DNA from: Pseudomonas laurylsulfatiphila
GTDB taxonomy: Bacteria; Pseudomonadota; Gammaproteobacteria; Pseudomonadales; Pseudomonadaceae
DNA length: 64,000 nt
Reading direction: 5' to 3'
NCBI RefSeq assembly: GCF_002934665.1
Contig: NZ_NIRS01000005.1
Coordinates: forward strand, 62,001-126,000
Both the position numbers and the translations under genes were made by a program. This document shows, in pieces, positions 8,169 through 16,413 of this stretch. Positions within the stretch are counted from its first letter, which is position 1; every line of letters starts with the position of its first letter. Under the pieces are notes generated by a model. The model made no database searches, was not told the DNA's origin, and saw only the letters and a list, made by a program, of their open reading frames with translations.

Positions 8169-8193
8169 GGCACTTCACTGTTCTGGAAGTGCC
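8169..8193 (+). promoter_or_regulatory. Hairpin sequestering the pqqF ribosome-binding site
   Basis: GGCACTTC (8169-8176) pairs perfectly with GAAGTGCC (8186-8193). The 3' arm carries most of the Shine-Dalgarno GGAAG (8185-8189) and ends one base before the ATG at 8195. Folding would hide the pqqF ribosome site, so translational control or coupling to davA is possible. Confidence 0.5.
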
Positions 8194-8194
8194 C

Positions 8195-10624
8195 ATGCCC
8201 GCGCTGAATCACCCTCGCCCCCACACTGAAACCCTGGCCAACGGCTTGCGGGTGACGCTGCGTCATGCTCCGAATCTGAAGCGTTGCGCAGCAGCGTTGC
8301 GGGTCGCCGCGGGCAGCCACGATGTGCCGCTGGCGTGGCCCGGCATGGCGCACTTTCTTGAGCATCTGCTGTTTCTGGGGACTGAGCGTTTTCCTGCCCG
8401 ACAAGGGTTGATGGCCTACGTCCAGAGTCATGGCGGCCAGATAAACGCGCGAACCAGCGAGCGCACCACAGACTACTTTTTCGAACTGCCACCCCAGGCA
8501 TTTGCCGGTGGGCTGGAGCGTCTGTCAGACATGCTCGCCCATCCGCGTATGAATCCGGACGATCAGCAGCAGGAACGGGAAGTACTGCAGGCGGAGTTTG
8601 TCGCCTGGTCGCAGGATGCGACAGCGCAGCAGCAATTTGCGCTGTTCGACGGACTCTCAGAAGCACATCCGCTTCGTGGTTTTCATGCCGGCAATCGCGC
8701 CACCCTGCCTGTAGAGCAGCCCGAGTTTCAGCAGGCCCTGCAGGATTTTTATCAGCGGTTTTACCAGACTGGGCAGATGACGTTGAGCCTGGCCGGACCG
8801 CAAAGCCTCGAAGAGCTAAGGACCCTGGCTGAAGCGTTTGGTAACGTCATCGCCAAGGGAGAAAGCATTGAGCAACACGCTCCTGTGCCACTGATGTCGA
8901 CGTCAGAAAGAAGTTATCAACAGGCTGAAGAACGGCGACTGAATTGGCTGTTCGCCCTCGAATCGCTGCCCGAGTCTTGCGCCGAGGCGCTGGCATTTTT
9001 GTGCCACTGGCTGAATTCGGCAAAACCCGGTGGCTTGTCGGCGGACCTGCGCGAGCGCGGGCTGGCCGTTCACCTGAAGGCCCAGCCGCTGTACCAATTC
9101 GCCGGGCAAGCCTTGCTGCATATCGAGCTCACGTTGCCGGCCAATGGGTTGCCGACAGGGATTCACGAACGCCTTATGGACTGGCTGAGCTTTTTTGCCC
9201 AGCAGGACTGGACCCCGTTGCGCGAAGAATACGCCACCCTGCACCAGCGCCAGCAACAGGTCAGCAGTGCCTTGCAATTGGCCCGGCTGGACAGCGAACA
9301 ACACGAAGTCGGGTTATCTGGCCAAGGCGTTACAGCGCTCAAGCAAATCCTCACTCAAATCGGCGCTGTGGATAACTTCAGCGGCCCATGGCAGTTGCCC
9401 GCCCCCAACCCGTTCCTGCGCACCGAAGCACCCGCGTCCAACGCCGGACTGATTCGTGGCCAGACCAGCGCCCACCGCGGCCTGCGTACCTTTGCCCAGG
9501 ATCGCTCGCGCAGCCGTCGTGAACGTTCGCCGATGCAATTCAGCCAGGCATTGCCGGACAACAGCGCGGAAGGTGCGATTTATCTGCGCTGGCGTCTGGA
9601 CTCGAGTCCCGCCAGCGCCCTTCAATCACGCCTGGAAAACAACCTGCATGCGCTGCGCGAAGACGCGCGTCAGGCCGGTGTGGATGTTTCCTTCAGTGCC
9701 TCGGGCAACGAATGGCTGCTGAAAATGACCGGACTGCAGGAGCCGATGCCCACCGTCCTGGAGCATGCGCTGAAAGAACTGACACAACCTGACGCTGCAG
9801 TCTCACAAGCCACGCCGGCGAGCGTCGCGCTGATGCCCATTCGACAGCTGCTCAAGGCATTGCCCGATCACTGCCTTGCGCACACCGCGAACACGGACGA
9901 TACGCAGCAACTCTGGTCGAGTGCACGCTGGGATGGCCTGGCGATTGGCATGTCCGCCCAGACTCAAGCGGCCATGGGCCTGGCCTTGAGCCGTGTACAC
10001 GGCACGCCGGACAATCAACTGACCCCGCCACCAACCCTCTCGTCACAACGTCTGTGGAGTGCCGTCGACAGCGGTTCCAGCGAGCACGCGCTGCTGCTGT
10101 TTTGCCCTGCCGCGACCGGGGAGCTGGCCGACGAAGCCGCGTGGCGTCTACTTGCGCACTTCTGTCAGACGCCTTTCTACCAGCGCCTGCGCGTGGAGTT
10201 GCAACTGGGTTATGCGGTGTTCAGCGCCCTACGCCAGATTCACGGGACAACCGGATTACTGTTCGGTGTGCAATCACCGAACGTAGCGCCGGCAGATCTG
10301 CTGCAACACATCGAGCAGTTTCTCAGCGGCTTGCCAATGCTGATCAATACCCTCGATGACAACGCGTTCATCGCCGGGCGCCAGACCTTGGCCGAGCAAT
10401 TTTCCCAGGCTGCATTGCCCACTGCCCAGGCTGCGGAATTGCTTTGGCAGGGCAAGCTGGGCGGCCGCTCGTCGGATTATCTGACGCAATTGCCCGAGGC
10501 CATTTTGCAAATCGACCGGGTCGCTCTACTGGCGGCGGCCCGACGCCTGAATCAGGCCGAGGGCGGCTGGCGCTGCCTGGCCAGTTCCACCAGCCCAGGT
10601 ACGCCATGGCAAGCGGCAAAATGA
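8195..10624 (+). CDS. pqqF: PqqF, M16-family zinc peptidase of PQQ biosynthesis
   Basis: An ~809-residue M16 (insulinase/pitrilysin) peptidase, normal for pseudomonad PqqF, thought to process the PqqA peptide after PqqE cross-linking. The inverted zinc motif HFLEH (H53, E56, H57) and a downstream glutamate region (EREVLQAEF) form the metal site in the N-terminal half; the C-terminal half shows no second zinc motif, as usual for M16. Start: ATG at 8195, because GTG at 8189 lies inside the Shine-Dalgarno. It precedes pqqA on the same strand, 157 bases upstream. Cytoplasmic, with no signal peptide. Confidence 0.93.
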   Translation: MPALNHPRPHTETLANGLRVTLRHAPNLKRCAAALRVAAGSHDVPLAWPGMAHFLEHLLFLGTERFPARQGLMAYVQSHGGQINARTSERTTDYFFELPPQAFAGGLERLSDMLAHPRMNPDDQQQEREVLQAEFVAWSQDATAQQQFALFDGLSEAHPLRGFHAGNRATLPVEQPEFQQALQDFYQRFYQTGQMTLSLAGPQSLEELRTLAEAFGNVIAKGESIEQHAPVPLMSTSERSYQQAEERRLNWLFALESLPESCAEALAFLCHWLNSAKPGGLSADLRERGLAVHLKAQPLYQFAGQALLHIELTLPANGLPTGIHERLMDWLSFFAQQDWTPLREEYATLHQRQQQVSSALQLARLDSEQHEVGLSGQGVTALKQILTQIGAVDNFSGPWQLPAPNPFLRTEAPASNAGLIRGQTSAHRGLRTFAQDRSRSRRERSPMQFSQALPDNSAEGAIYLRWRLDSSPASALQSRLENNLHALREDARQAGVDVSFSASGNEWLLKMTGLQEPMPTVLEHALKELTQPDAAVSQATPASVALMPIRQLLKALPDHCLAHTANTDDTQQLWSSARWDGLAIGMSAQTQAAMGLALSRVHGTPDNQLTPPPTLSSQRLWSAVDSGSSEHALLLFCPAATGELADEAAWRLLAHFCQTPFYQRLRVELQLGYAVFSALRQIHGTTGLLFGVQSPNVAPADLLQHIEQFLSGLPMLINTLDDNAFIAGRQTLAEQFSQAALPTAQAAELLWQGKLGGRSSDYLTQLPEAILQIDRVALLAAARRLNQAEGGWRCLASSTSPGTPWQAAK

Positions 10625-10781
10625 TCATTACCGGGGCGGTAAGGAGCTTTCTCAAAGTTTCACGGGCAATCTCTTTGAAATTTTGAGTAACATAGCAACC
10701 TAACTATTTGGAACATCTCTGACCTGAGGTGGACTAAACCTATAGATAGCGCTGTCCCACCTACCTGAAGGAGTTCAATTG

Positions 10782-10856
10782 ATGGCCTGGACCAAACCTG
10801 CCTACACCGACCTGCGTATCGGCTTTGAAGTCACCATGTACTTCGCAAGCCGCTAA
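10782..10856 (+). CDS. pqqA: PQQ precursor peptide PqqA (24 residues)
   Basis: The peptide begins MAWTKPAYTDLRIGFEVTM and ends YFASR, with Glu16 and Tyr20, the two residues fused to build PQQ, in the canonical E-x-x-x-Y arrangement. It has an AAGGAG ribosome site nine bases upstream. It lies between pqqF and pqqB and is followed by a terminator-like hairpin, which would let pqqA be made in excess over the enzymes. The assignment is firm because the sequence matches the conserved PqqA consensus. Confidence 0.97.
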   Translation: MAWTKPAYTDLRIGFEVTMYFASR

Positions 10857-10884
10857 TCTCTGCTTTGGCAGATGTGCAGCACAA

Positions 10885-10914
10885 CGCCTCGGTTATCCGA
10901 GGCGTTTTATTTTC
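10885..10914 (+). terminator. Partial intrinsic terminator between pqqA and pqqB
   Basis: CGCCTCGG (10885-10892) pairs with CCGAGGCG (10897-10904) around a TTAT loop, followed by TTTTATTTT. The U-tract is interrupted, so read-through into pqqB is expected. This would raise the pqqA transcript level relative to pqqBCDE. Confidence 0.8.
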
Positions 10915-10937
10915 AGCGTTGAAATGATGGAGCGTCC

Positions 10938-11849
10938 ATGTTTGTCCAGATTCTAGGTTCCGCCGCCGGCGGCGGCTTCCCCCAGTGGAACTGCAACTGC
11001 GTGAACTGCGCAGGCTTTCGCGACGGCAGCCTACGGGCCAAGGCGCGGACGCAGTCGTCCATCGCGATTTCCGATGACGGCGTGAACTGGGTGCTGTGCA
11101 ACACCTCACCGGACATCCGCGCCCAACTCCAGGGCTTCGCCCCGATGCAGCCGGGCCGCGCCCTGCGCGATACCGGGATCGGCGCGATCATCCTGATGGA
11201 CAGCCAGATCGATCACACCACCGGCCTGCTCATGCTGCGTGAGGGTTGCCCGCATCAGGTCTGGTGCACCGACATGGTTCACGAAGACCTGAGCAGCGGA
11301 TTTCCGCTGTTCAACATGCTGACCCACTGGAACGGCGGGCTGAACTGGAACCGCATCGAACTCGATCAAAGCTTCACCATTCCCGCCTGCCCGAACCTGC
11401 GCTTCACCCCGCTGCCTTTGCGCAGTGCCGCGCCGCCGTACTCGCCGCACCGCTTCGACCCGCATCCGGGCGACAACATCGGCCTGATCGTCGAGGACCT
11501 CAACACTGGCGGCAAACTGTTCTACGCACCGGGCCTGGGCAAGGTGGATGCAGCGCTGCTGGAGATCATGGCCGGCAGCGATTGTTTGCTGGTCGACGGC
11601 ACGCTGTGGGATGACGATGAAATGCAGCGTCGTGGCGTAGGTACCCGCACCGGTCGGGAAATGGGCCATCTGGCGCAAAACGGCCCCGGCGGCATGCTCG
11701 AAGTGCTGGAGCAACTGCCCACGCAGCGCAAGGTGCTTATCCACATCAACAACACCAATCCGATTCTCGATGAAGATTCGCCCGAGCGCGCGGAGCTGGA
11801 TCGACGCCAGGTTGAAGTGGCGTATGACGGCATGAGTATTGTTTTGTGA
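10938..11849 (+). CDS. pqqB: PqqB, metallo-beta-lactamase-fold protein of PQQ biosynthesis
   Basis: A 303-residue protein of standard PqqB length, beginning MFVQILGSAAGGGFPQWNCNCVNC with the family's CxCxxC-like cysteine motif (WNCNCVNC). The metallo-beta-lactamase-like fold is shown by segments such as IILMDSQIDHTTGLLMLREG and LLVDGTLWDDDEM. PqqB is reported to hydroxylate the tyrosine-derived part of the PQQ intermediate; that role is family knowledge. It is 81 bases after pqqA, beyond the partial terminator, and is followed by a REPIN before pqqC. Confidence 0.95.
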   Translation: MFVQILGSAAGGGFPQWNCNCVNCAGFRDGSLRAKARTQSSIAISDDGVNWVLCNTSPDIRAQLQGFAPMQPGRALRDTGIGAIILMDSQIDHTTGLLMLREGCPHQVWCTDMVHEDLSSGFPLFNMLTHWNGGLNWNRIELDQSFTIPACPNLRFTPLPLRSAAPPYSPHRFDPHPGDNIGLIVEDLNTGGKLFYAPGLGKVDAALLEIMAGSDCLLVDGTLWDDDEMQRRGVGTRTGREMGHLAQNGPGGMLEVLEQLPTQRKVLIHINNTNPILDEDSPERAELDRRQVEVAYDGMSIVL

Positions 11850-11872
11850 GTAGCAGAGACCGCTGCGCGGTC

Positions 11873-11938
11873 TATCGCGAGCAGGCTCGCTCCCACAGTT
11901 GACCACATCCCCCTGTGGGAGCGAGCCTGCTCGCGATG
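11873..11938. repeat. REPIN between pqqB and pqqC
   Basis: Inverted REP units of the GAGCGAGC/GCTCGCTC type face each other across about 14 bases. The element lies inside the pqq transcription unit, so the mRNA between pqqB and pqqC would carry a long hairpin. Confidence 0.9.
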
Positions 11939-11986
11939 AGGCCGGCAGCAGCAACACATATCCAGGTTGTTTCCCGGAGAACCCCG

Positions 11987-12739
11987 ATGACCGACACCCC
12001 GATGTCCCCCGCCGAATTCGAAGCGGCCCTGCGCGCCAAGGGCGCCTACTACCACATCCATCACCCCTACCACGTGGCGATGTACGAAGGCCGGGCGACC
12101 CGCGAGCAGATCCAGGGCTGGGTCGCCAACCGTTTCTACTATCAGGTGAACATTCCCCTGAAAGACGCGGCCATTCTGGCGAACTGCCCTGACCGCGAGA
12201 TCCGCCGCGAGTGGATTCAGCGCCTGCTCGACCACGACGGCGCGCCCGGTGAGGACGGCGGCATCGAAGCCTGGCTGCGACTGGGCCAGGCCGTCGGCCT
12301 CGACCCGGACCAGTTGCGCTCCCAGGAACTGGTGCTGCCCGGCGTGCGCTTCGCCGTGGACGCCTACGTCAACTTTGCCCGCCGCGCCAGCTGGCAGGAG
12401 GCCTCCAGCAGCTCGCTGACCGAACTGTTCGCCCCGCAAATCCACCAATCGCGCCTGGACAGTTGGCCGCAGCATTACCCATGGATCGACCCGGCCGGCT
12501 ACGCGTATTTCCGCACGCGCCTGGGCCAGGCACGGCGTGATGTCGAGCACGGTCTGGCGATCACGTTGCAGCACTACACCACCCGGGAAGGCCAGGAGCG
12601 CATGCTGGAAATTCTCCAGTTCAAACTGGACATTCTTTGGAGCATGCTCGATGCCATGAGCATGGCCTACGAACTGAAACGCCCGCCGTATCACAGCGTG
12701 ACCGGGGAACGGGTCTGGCACAAAGGAATCACCTTATGA
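11987..12739 (+). CDS. pqqC: PqqC, pyrroloquinoline-quinone synthase
   Basis: A 250-residue cofactor-free oxidase that performs the final ring closure and eight-electron oxidation to PQQ. Family-typical stretches are YYHIHHPYHVAMYEGRATREQIQGWVANRFYYQ and EHGLAITLQHY. The ATG at 11987 is chosen because upstream in-frame sequence is REPIN-derived and CGGAGAA provides the ribosome site. The stop overlaps the pqqD start (ATGA), showing translational coupling. Widely used as a phylogenetic marker in pseudomonads. Confidence 0.96.
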   Translation: MTDTPMSPAEFEAALRAKGAYYHIHHPYHVAMYEGRATREQIQGWVANRFYYQVNIPLKDAAILANCPDREIRREWIQRLLDHDGAPGEDGGIEAWLRLGQAVGLDPDQLRSQELVLPGVRFAVDAYVNFARRASWQEASSSSLTELFAPQIHQSRLDSWPQHYPWIDPAGYAYFRTRLGQARRDVEHGLAITLQHYTTREGQERMLEILQFKLDILWSMLDAMSMAYELKRPPYHSVTGERVWHKGITL

Positions 12740-13011
12740 GTTTCGATCGCAGCAAGACCCCGACCTGGCGTCCCGGCTACCGTTTCCAATACGAACCAGC
12801 GCAGAAAGGCCACGTGCTGCTGTACCCGGAAGGCATGATCAAGCTCAATGAAAGCGCCGCACTGATCGGTGGCTTGATTGACGGTGAACGGAATGTCGCG
12901 GCAATCATCGCCGAACTCGAGCAACAGTTCCCCGGCGTACCCGAGCTCGGTGACGACATCGAGCAATTCATGGAGGTGGCCCGTGCGCAGCACTGGATCG
13001 AACTTGCCTGA
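12736..13011 (+). CDS. pqqD: PqqD, PqqA-binding chaperone
   Basis: A 91-residue protein of the usual PqqD length. It delivers PqqA to the radical SAM enzyme PqqE. PAQKGHVLLYPEGMIKLNESAALIGGLIDGERNV contains the conserved LLYPEG.I.LN.SA signature of the RRE-type fold. The start overlaps the pqqC stop by four bases, and its 3' end overlaps the start of pqqE by 29 bases. Confidence 0.95.
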   Translation: MSFDRSKTPTWRPGYRFQYEPAQKGHVLLYPEGMIKLNESAALIGGLIDGERNVAAIIAELEQQFPGVPELGDDIEQFMEVARAQHWIELA

Positions 13012-14155
13012 TTCATCAGTGCAAGTGCCGCCCAAACCGGAAGTCGGCTTGCCGCTGTGGCTGCTCGCCGAGCTGACCTATCGCTGCCCGCTGCAATGCC
13101 CGTACTGCTCCAATCCGCTGGATTTCGCCGAACAGGGCAAAGAGCTGAGCACCGCACAGTGGATCAAGGTGTTCCGTGAAGCGCGGGAAATGGGTGCGGC
13201 GCAACTGGGCTTTTCCGGCGGTGAACCGCTGGTGCGCCAGGACCTCGCCGAGCTGATTACCGAAGCCCGCCAACTGGGTTTCTACACCAACCTGATCACC
13301 TCCGGCATCGGCCTCACCGAGCAGAAAATCAGCGACTTCAAGAAGGCCGGCCTCGATCACATCCAGATCAGTTTCCAGGCCAGCGACGAGCAGGTGAACA
13401 ACCTGCTGGCCGGTTCGAAAAAGGCCTTTGCGCAGAAACTGGAAATGGCCCGGGCGGTGAAAGCCCATGGATATCCGATGGTGCTGAACTTCGTCACCCA
13501 TCGGCACAACATCGACCAGATCGACCGCATCATCGAGCTGTGCATCGCCCTGGAAGCGGACTTCGTCGAGCTCGCCACGTGCCAGTTCTACGGCTGGGCG
13601 CAACTCAATCGCGTCGGGCTGTTGCCGACCCAGGAGCAACTGGTGCGCGCCGAACGCATCACCAATGAATACCGCGCCAAACTGGAAGCCGAAGGGCATC
13701 CGTGCAAGCTGATTTTCGTCACCCCGGACTATTACGAAGAACGCCCGAAAGCCTGCATGAACGGCTGGGGCAGTATTTTTCTGACGGTCACACCGGACGG
13801 AACCGCCCTGCCCTGTCACGGCGCCCGACAGCTACCGGTGCAGTTTCCCAACGTGCGCGACCACAGCATGCAGCACATCTGGTACGACTCGTTCGGCTTC
13901 AATCGCTTTCGCGGTTACGACTGGATGCCCGAGCCGTGCCGCTCCTGTGACGAGAAAGAAAAAGACTTCGGCGGCTGCCGCTGCCAGGCGTTCATGCTCA
14001 CCGGTGATGCCAGCAACGCCGACCCGGTGTGCAGCAAGTCGCCACAACACGGCGTGATCCTCAAGGCTCGCGAAGAAGCCGAACACGCGACCCAGACCAT
14101 CGACCAACTGGCCTTTCGCAATGAACGAAACTCACGCCTCATCGCCAAAAGCTGA
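12983..14155 (+). CDS. pqqE: PqqE, radical SAM enzyme that cross-links PqqA
   Basis: PqqE forms the Glu-Tyr C-C bond in PqqA. The radical SAM cluster motif CPLQCPYC lies near residue 30; FSGGEPLVR is the SAM-binding segment. The C-terminal SPASM domain shows CMNGWG, LPCHGA, CRSCDEKEKDFGGCRC and a further Cys. I choose GTG at 12983 (RSTGSNLPDSS) because GGAGG lies six bases upstream; the longer frame upstream is pqqD in another frame. ~390 residues. It overlaps pqqD by 29 bases and the peptidase gene by 35. Confidence 0.94.
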   Translation: MRSTGSNLPDSSVQVPPKPEVGLPLWLLAELTYRCPLQCPYCSNPLDFAEQGKELSTAQWIKVFREAREMGAAQLGFSGGEPLVRQDLAELITEARQLGFYTNLITSGIGLTEQKISDFKKAGLDHIQISFQASDEQVNNLLAGSKKAFAQKLEMARAVKAHGYPMVLNFVTHRHNIDQIDRIIELCIALEADFVELATCQFYGWAQLNRVGLLPTQEQLVRAERITNEYRAKLEAEGHPCKLIFVTPDYYEERPKACMNGWGSIFLTVTPDGTALPCHGARQLPVQFPNVRDHSMQHIWYDSFGFNRFRGYDWMPEPCRSCDEKEKDFGGCRCQAFMLTGDASNADPVCSKSPQHGVILKAREEAEHATQTIDQLAFRNERNSRLIAKS

Positions 14156-15947
14156 ACCTTTCAGCGCGGCCAAAGCCGTGGCTGCCGGTATCGATTTTGC
14201 CGAACTGCAGGTCGGGCCAAACGGCCTGTTCTGGAACGAGTACCGCCCCGAAGACGCGGCGTGCCGGATCTGGCATTGGCGTGAGGGCACAGCGAAATGC
14301 CTGACGCCGCCGGGATTCAGCGTGCGCAGTCGGGTGTACGAATATGGCGGTGGAGCGTTTTGTCTGACGGACGACGGCATCGTTTTCGTCAACGAGGCCG
14401 ACCAGCAGTTGTATCGGCAAACACTGCAGGGCGATGCGCCCGAAAGGTTGACGTCCGGTGCGTGCCGTTATGGCGATCTGCAGTTCGCCTACGGGCAGGT
14501 GCTGGCGGTCGAGGAGCATCGCGACCAACACCGACTGGTGGCGATCGATCTGTTGGATGGCACACGCCACCTGCTGGCCGAAGGTGCTGATTTCTACGCA
14601 GCACCGACGCTGAGCCCTGGTGCCCGGCGTCTCGCCTGGATCGAATGGAGTCGCCCGGATCAGCCATGGACAGCGACCCGCTTGATGGTTGCCGAGCGTC
14701 TCGCCAACGACGGGTTTGCCAAGGCTCGTTGTGTGGCGGGCGACGGCGCTCAAGAGTCTGTGCAACAGCCACGGTTTGATGCCGACGGTCGCTTGTACTG
14801 CCTGACGGATCGCGCCGGTTACTGGCAGCCATGGGTGGAATCCGGGAAAGGCATGAGCCCATTGCCAAGTGCCAGCGCCGACCATGGCCCGGCGCCCTGG
14901 CAACTCGGCGGCAGTACCTGGTTGCCGATGGGCGACCACAGTTATCTGGCCAGTTGGACCGAGGGCGGGTTTGGCCGACTAGGCATAGGCGGCGACTCCT
15001 GCACCGACTTCACCGGTGACTACAGCCGCTTCCGCCATCTCGCCGTGGATGAGCAGTTCATTTATTGCATTGCAGCGTCGCCCGTCAGCTCAACCGCCGT
15101 CATCGCCATCGATCGTCTGAGCCGGCAAGTGAAGGTGCTGGCCGGCGGCATCGCACCGCTTCCTCCCGAACGGATCAGCCGCCCGCAGACCTTGCGCTAC
15201 CCCAGTGGCTCAGGCGAAGCCCACGGTTTCTTCTACCCGGCAATGACCGGCGCGGCGAAACCGCCACTGGTGGTGTTCATCCATGGCGGCCCGACGTCGG
15301 CCTGCTACCCGATGCTCGATCCGCGCATCCAGTTCTGGACACAGCGGGGCTTCGCCGTGGCCGACCTCAACTATCGCGGCAGCAGCGGTTATGGTCGGGC
15401 CTATCGTCAGGCGCTTCATTTGAGCTGGGGTGATGTGGATGTCGAAGACGCTTGCGCCGTGGTCAGCTACCTCAACGAACGCAGCCTGATCGACGGCGAC
15501 AAGGCCTTCATTCGCGGCGGCAGCGCCGGCGGCTACACAACGCTTTGCGCCCTGGCGTTTCACAACGTGTTCTGTGCCGGAGCCAGTCTGTATGGGGTCA
15601 GCGACCCGGTAGCACTGGGGCGCGCGACCCACAAATTCGAAAGCGACTATCTGGACTGGTTGATCGGCGATCCTCTGCTGGACGCCGAACGTTACGCCGC
15701 CCGCACACCGCTGCTGCATGCCAGCAATATCCGCGTGCCGATGATCTTCTTTCAGGGAGAACTGGATGCCGTGGTCGTCCCGCAACAGACCCGCGACATG
15801 GTCTCGGCGCTGCGGGACAACGGCATCCTGGTCGAAGCGCATTACTACGTCGACGAACGCCATGGCTTTCGCAAGGCCGGCAATCAGGCCCATGCGCTGG
15901 AGCAGGAGTGGTTGTTTTATCGGCGGGTGATGGAGCACGCCAGCTGA
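14121..15947 (+). CDS. pqqM: S9-family (prolyl oligopeptidase-type) serine peptidase of the pqq cluster
   Basis: A 608-residue protein with an N-terminal beta-propeller-like half and a C-terminal alpha/beta-hydrolase. The nucleophile is Ser near residue 468 in RGGSAGGYTT, with Asp in GELDAVV and His in ERHGFR completing the triad at about 548 and 580. It overlaps the pqqE 3' end by 35 bases, so it is part of the operon. P. fluorescens pqq clusters carry such a peptidase, which I recall being named PqqM; a role in PqqA degradation or processing is inferred. No signal peptide. Confidence 0.82.
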   Translation: MNETHASSPKAEPFSAAKAVAAGIDFAELQVGPNGLFWNEYRPEDAACRIWHWREGTAKCLTPPGFSVRSRVYEYGGGAFCLTDDGIVFVNEADQQLYRQTLQGDAPERLTSGACRYGDLQFAYGQVLAVEEHRDQHRLVAIDLLDGTRHLLAEGADFYAAPTLSPGARRLAWIEWSRPDQPWTATRLMVAERLANDGFAKARCVAGDGAQESVQQPRFDADGRLYCLTDRAGYWQPWVESGKGMSPLPSASADHGPAPWQLGGSTWLPMGDHSYLASWTEGGFGRLGIGGDSCTDFTGDYSRFRHLAVDEQFIYCIAASPVSSTAVIAIDRLSRQVKVLAGGIAPLPPERISRPQTLRYPSGSGEAHGFFYPAMTGAAKPPLVVFIHGGPTSACYPMLDPRIQFWTQRGFAVADLNYRGSSGYGRAYRQALHLSWGDVDVEDACAVVSYLNERSLIDGDKAFIRGGSAGGYTTLCALAFHNVFCAGASLYGVSDPVALGRATHKFESDYLDWLIGDPLLDAERYAARTPLLHASNIRVPMIFFQGELDAVVVPQQTRDMVSALRDNGILVEAHYYVDERHGFRKAGNQAHALEQEWLFYRRVMEHAS

Positions 15948-15963
15948 AATCGGTGGTGCTCAA

Positions 15964-16026
15964 ATCGCTGGCAAGCCAGCGCCTACAGAACACTGATCTC
16001 CTGTAGGAGCTGGCTTGCCAGCGATA
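15964..16026. repeat. REPIN (CTGGCTTGCCAGC type ends)
   Basis: Inverted units with GCTGGCAAGCCAGC cores face each other immediately after the pqq operon, 17 bases beyond the peptidase stop. It may act as a 3' end structure for the operon mRNA. Confidence 0.9.
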
Positions 16027-16049
16027 GCGATCTATCCAGCGCCGCAGAT

Positions 16050-16208
16050 TCAGCGCTTGGCGATGATGTAAACCGCATGCACGATCCCCGGAATGTAACC
16101 GCACAACGTCAGCAGAATATTCAGCCAGAACGCCCCGCCGAATCCTACTTGCAAAAACACACCCAGCGGCGGCAACAGGATGGCGATGATGATGCGAATA
16201 AAGTCCAT
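16050..16208 (-). CDS. YqaE/Pmp3-family small membrane protein
   Basis: A 52-residue protein, MDFIRIIIAILLPPLG to the C-terminal VYIIAKR, with two hydrophobic segments and the Pmp3 signature LPPLGVFLQVGFG...LNILLTLCGYIPGIVHA. Pmp3/YqaE proteins sit in the membrane and are linked to stress and ion tolerance; no catalytic role is known. It is convergent with the pqq operon, isolated, and preceded by AGGAG. It is too short for usual gene-length cut-offs but the family signature is unambiguous. Confidence 0.93.
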   Translation of the reverse strand: MDFIRIIIAILLPPLGVFLQVGFGGAFWLNILLTLCGYIPGIVHAVYIIAKR

Positions 16209-16325
16209 GGGGCAGCTCCTGATTGGGGTGGACTCGTTCGAGCCCTACAGCTAATCGACCTGTGCCGTTTGTCAGGGTTCAGTCCCTCTATTGCCAAGCT
16301 CCGCCCCTTCGTTGAATTTCGCAGA

Positions 16326-16366
16326 CAAAAAAACGCCCCACACCAAAAATGTCGGGCGTGAGGCGT
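16326..16366 (-). terminator. Intrinsic terminator of the aminotransferase gene
   Basis: On the minus strand ACGCCTCAC (16366-16358) pairs with GTGGGGCGT (16341-16333), one G-U pair included, followed by seven Ts. It lies about 50 bases past the aminotransferase stop codon. Confidence 0.75.
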
Positions 16367-16413
16367 GCGTATTACCGCGAGACGGTTCGGGAATGTGTGC
16401 AGCGCGCGTCGGA

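Noticed and set aside
10708..10746. A -35/-10 pair (TTGGAA and TATAGA) before pqqA
   Set aside because: The spacing is about 27 bases, too long for a sigma-70 promoter.
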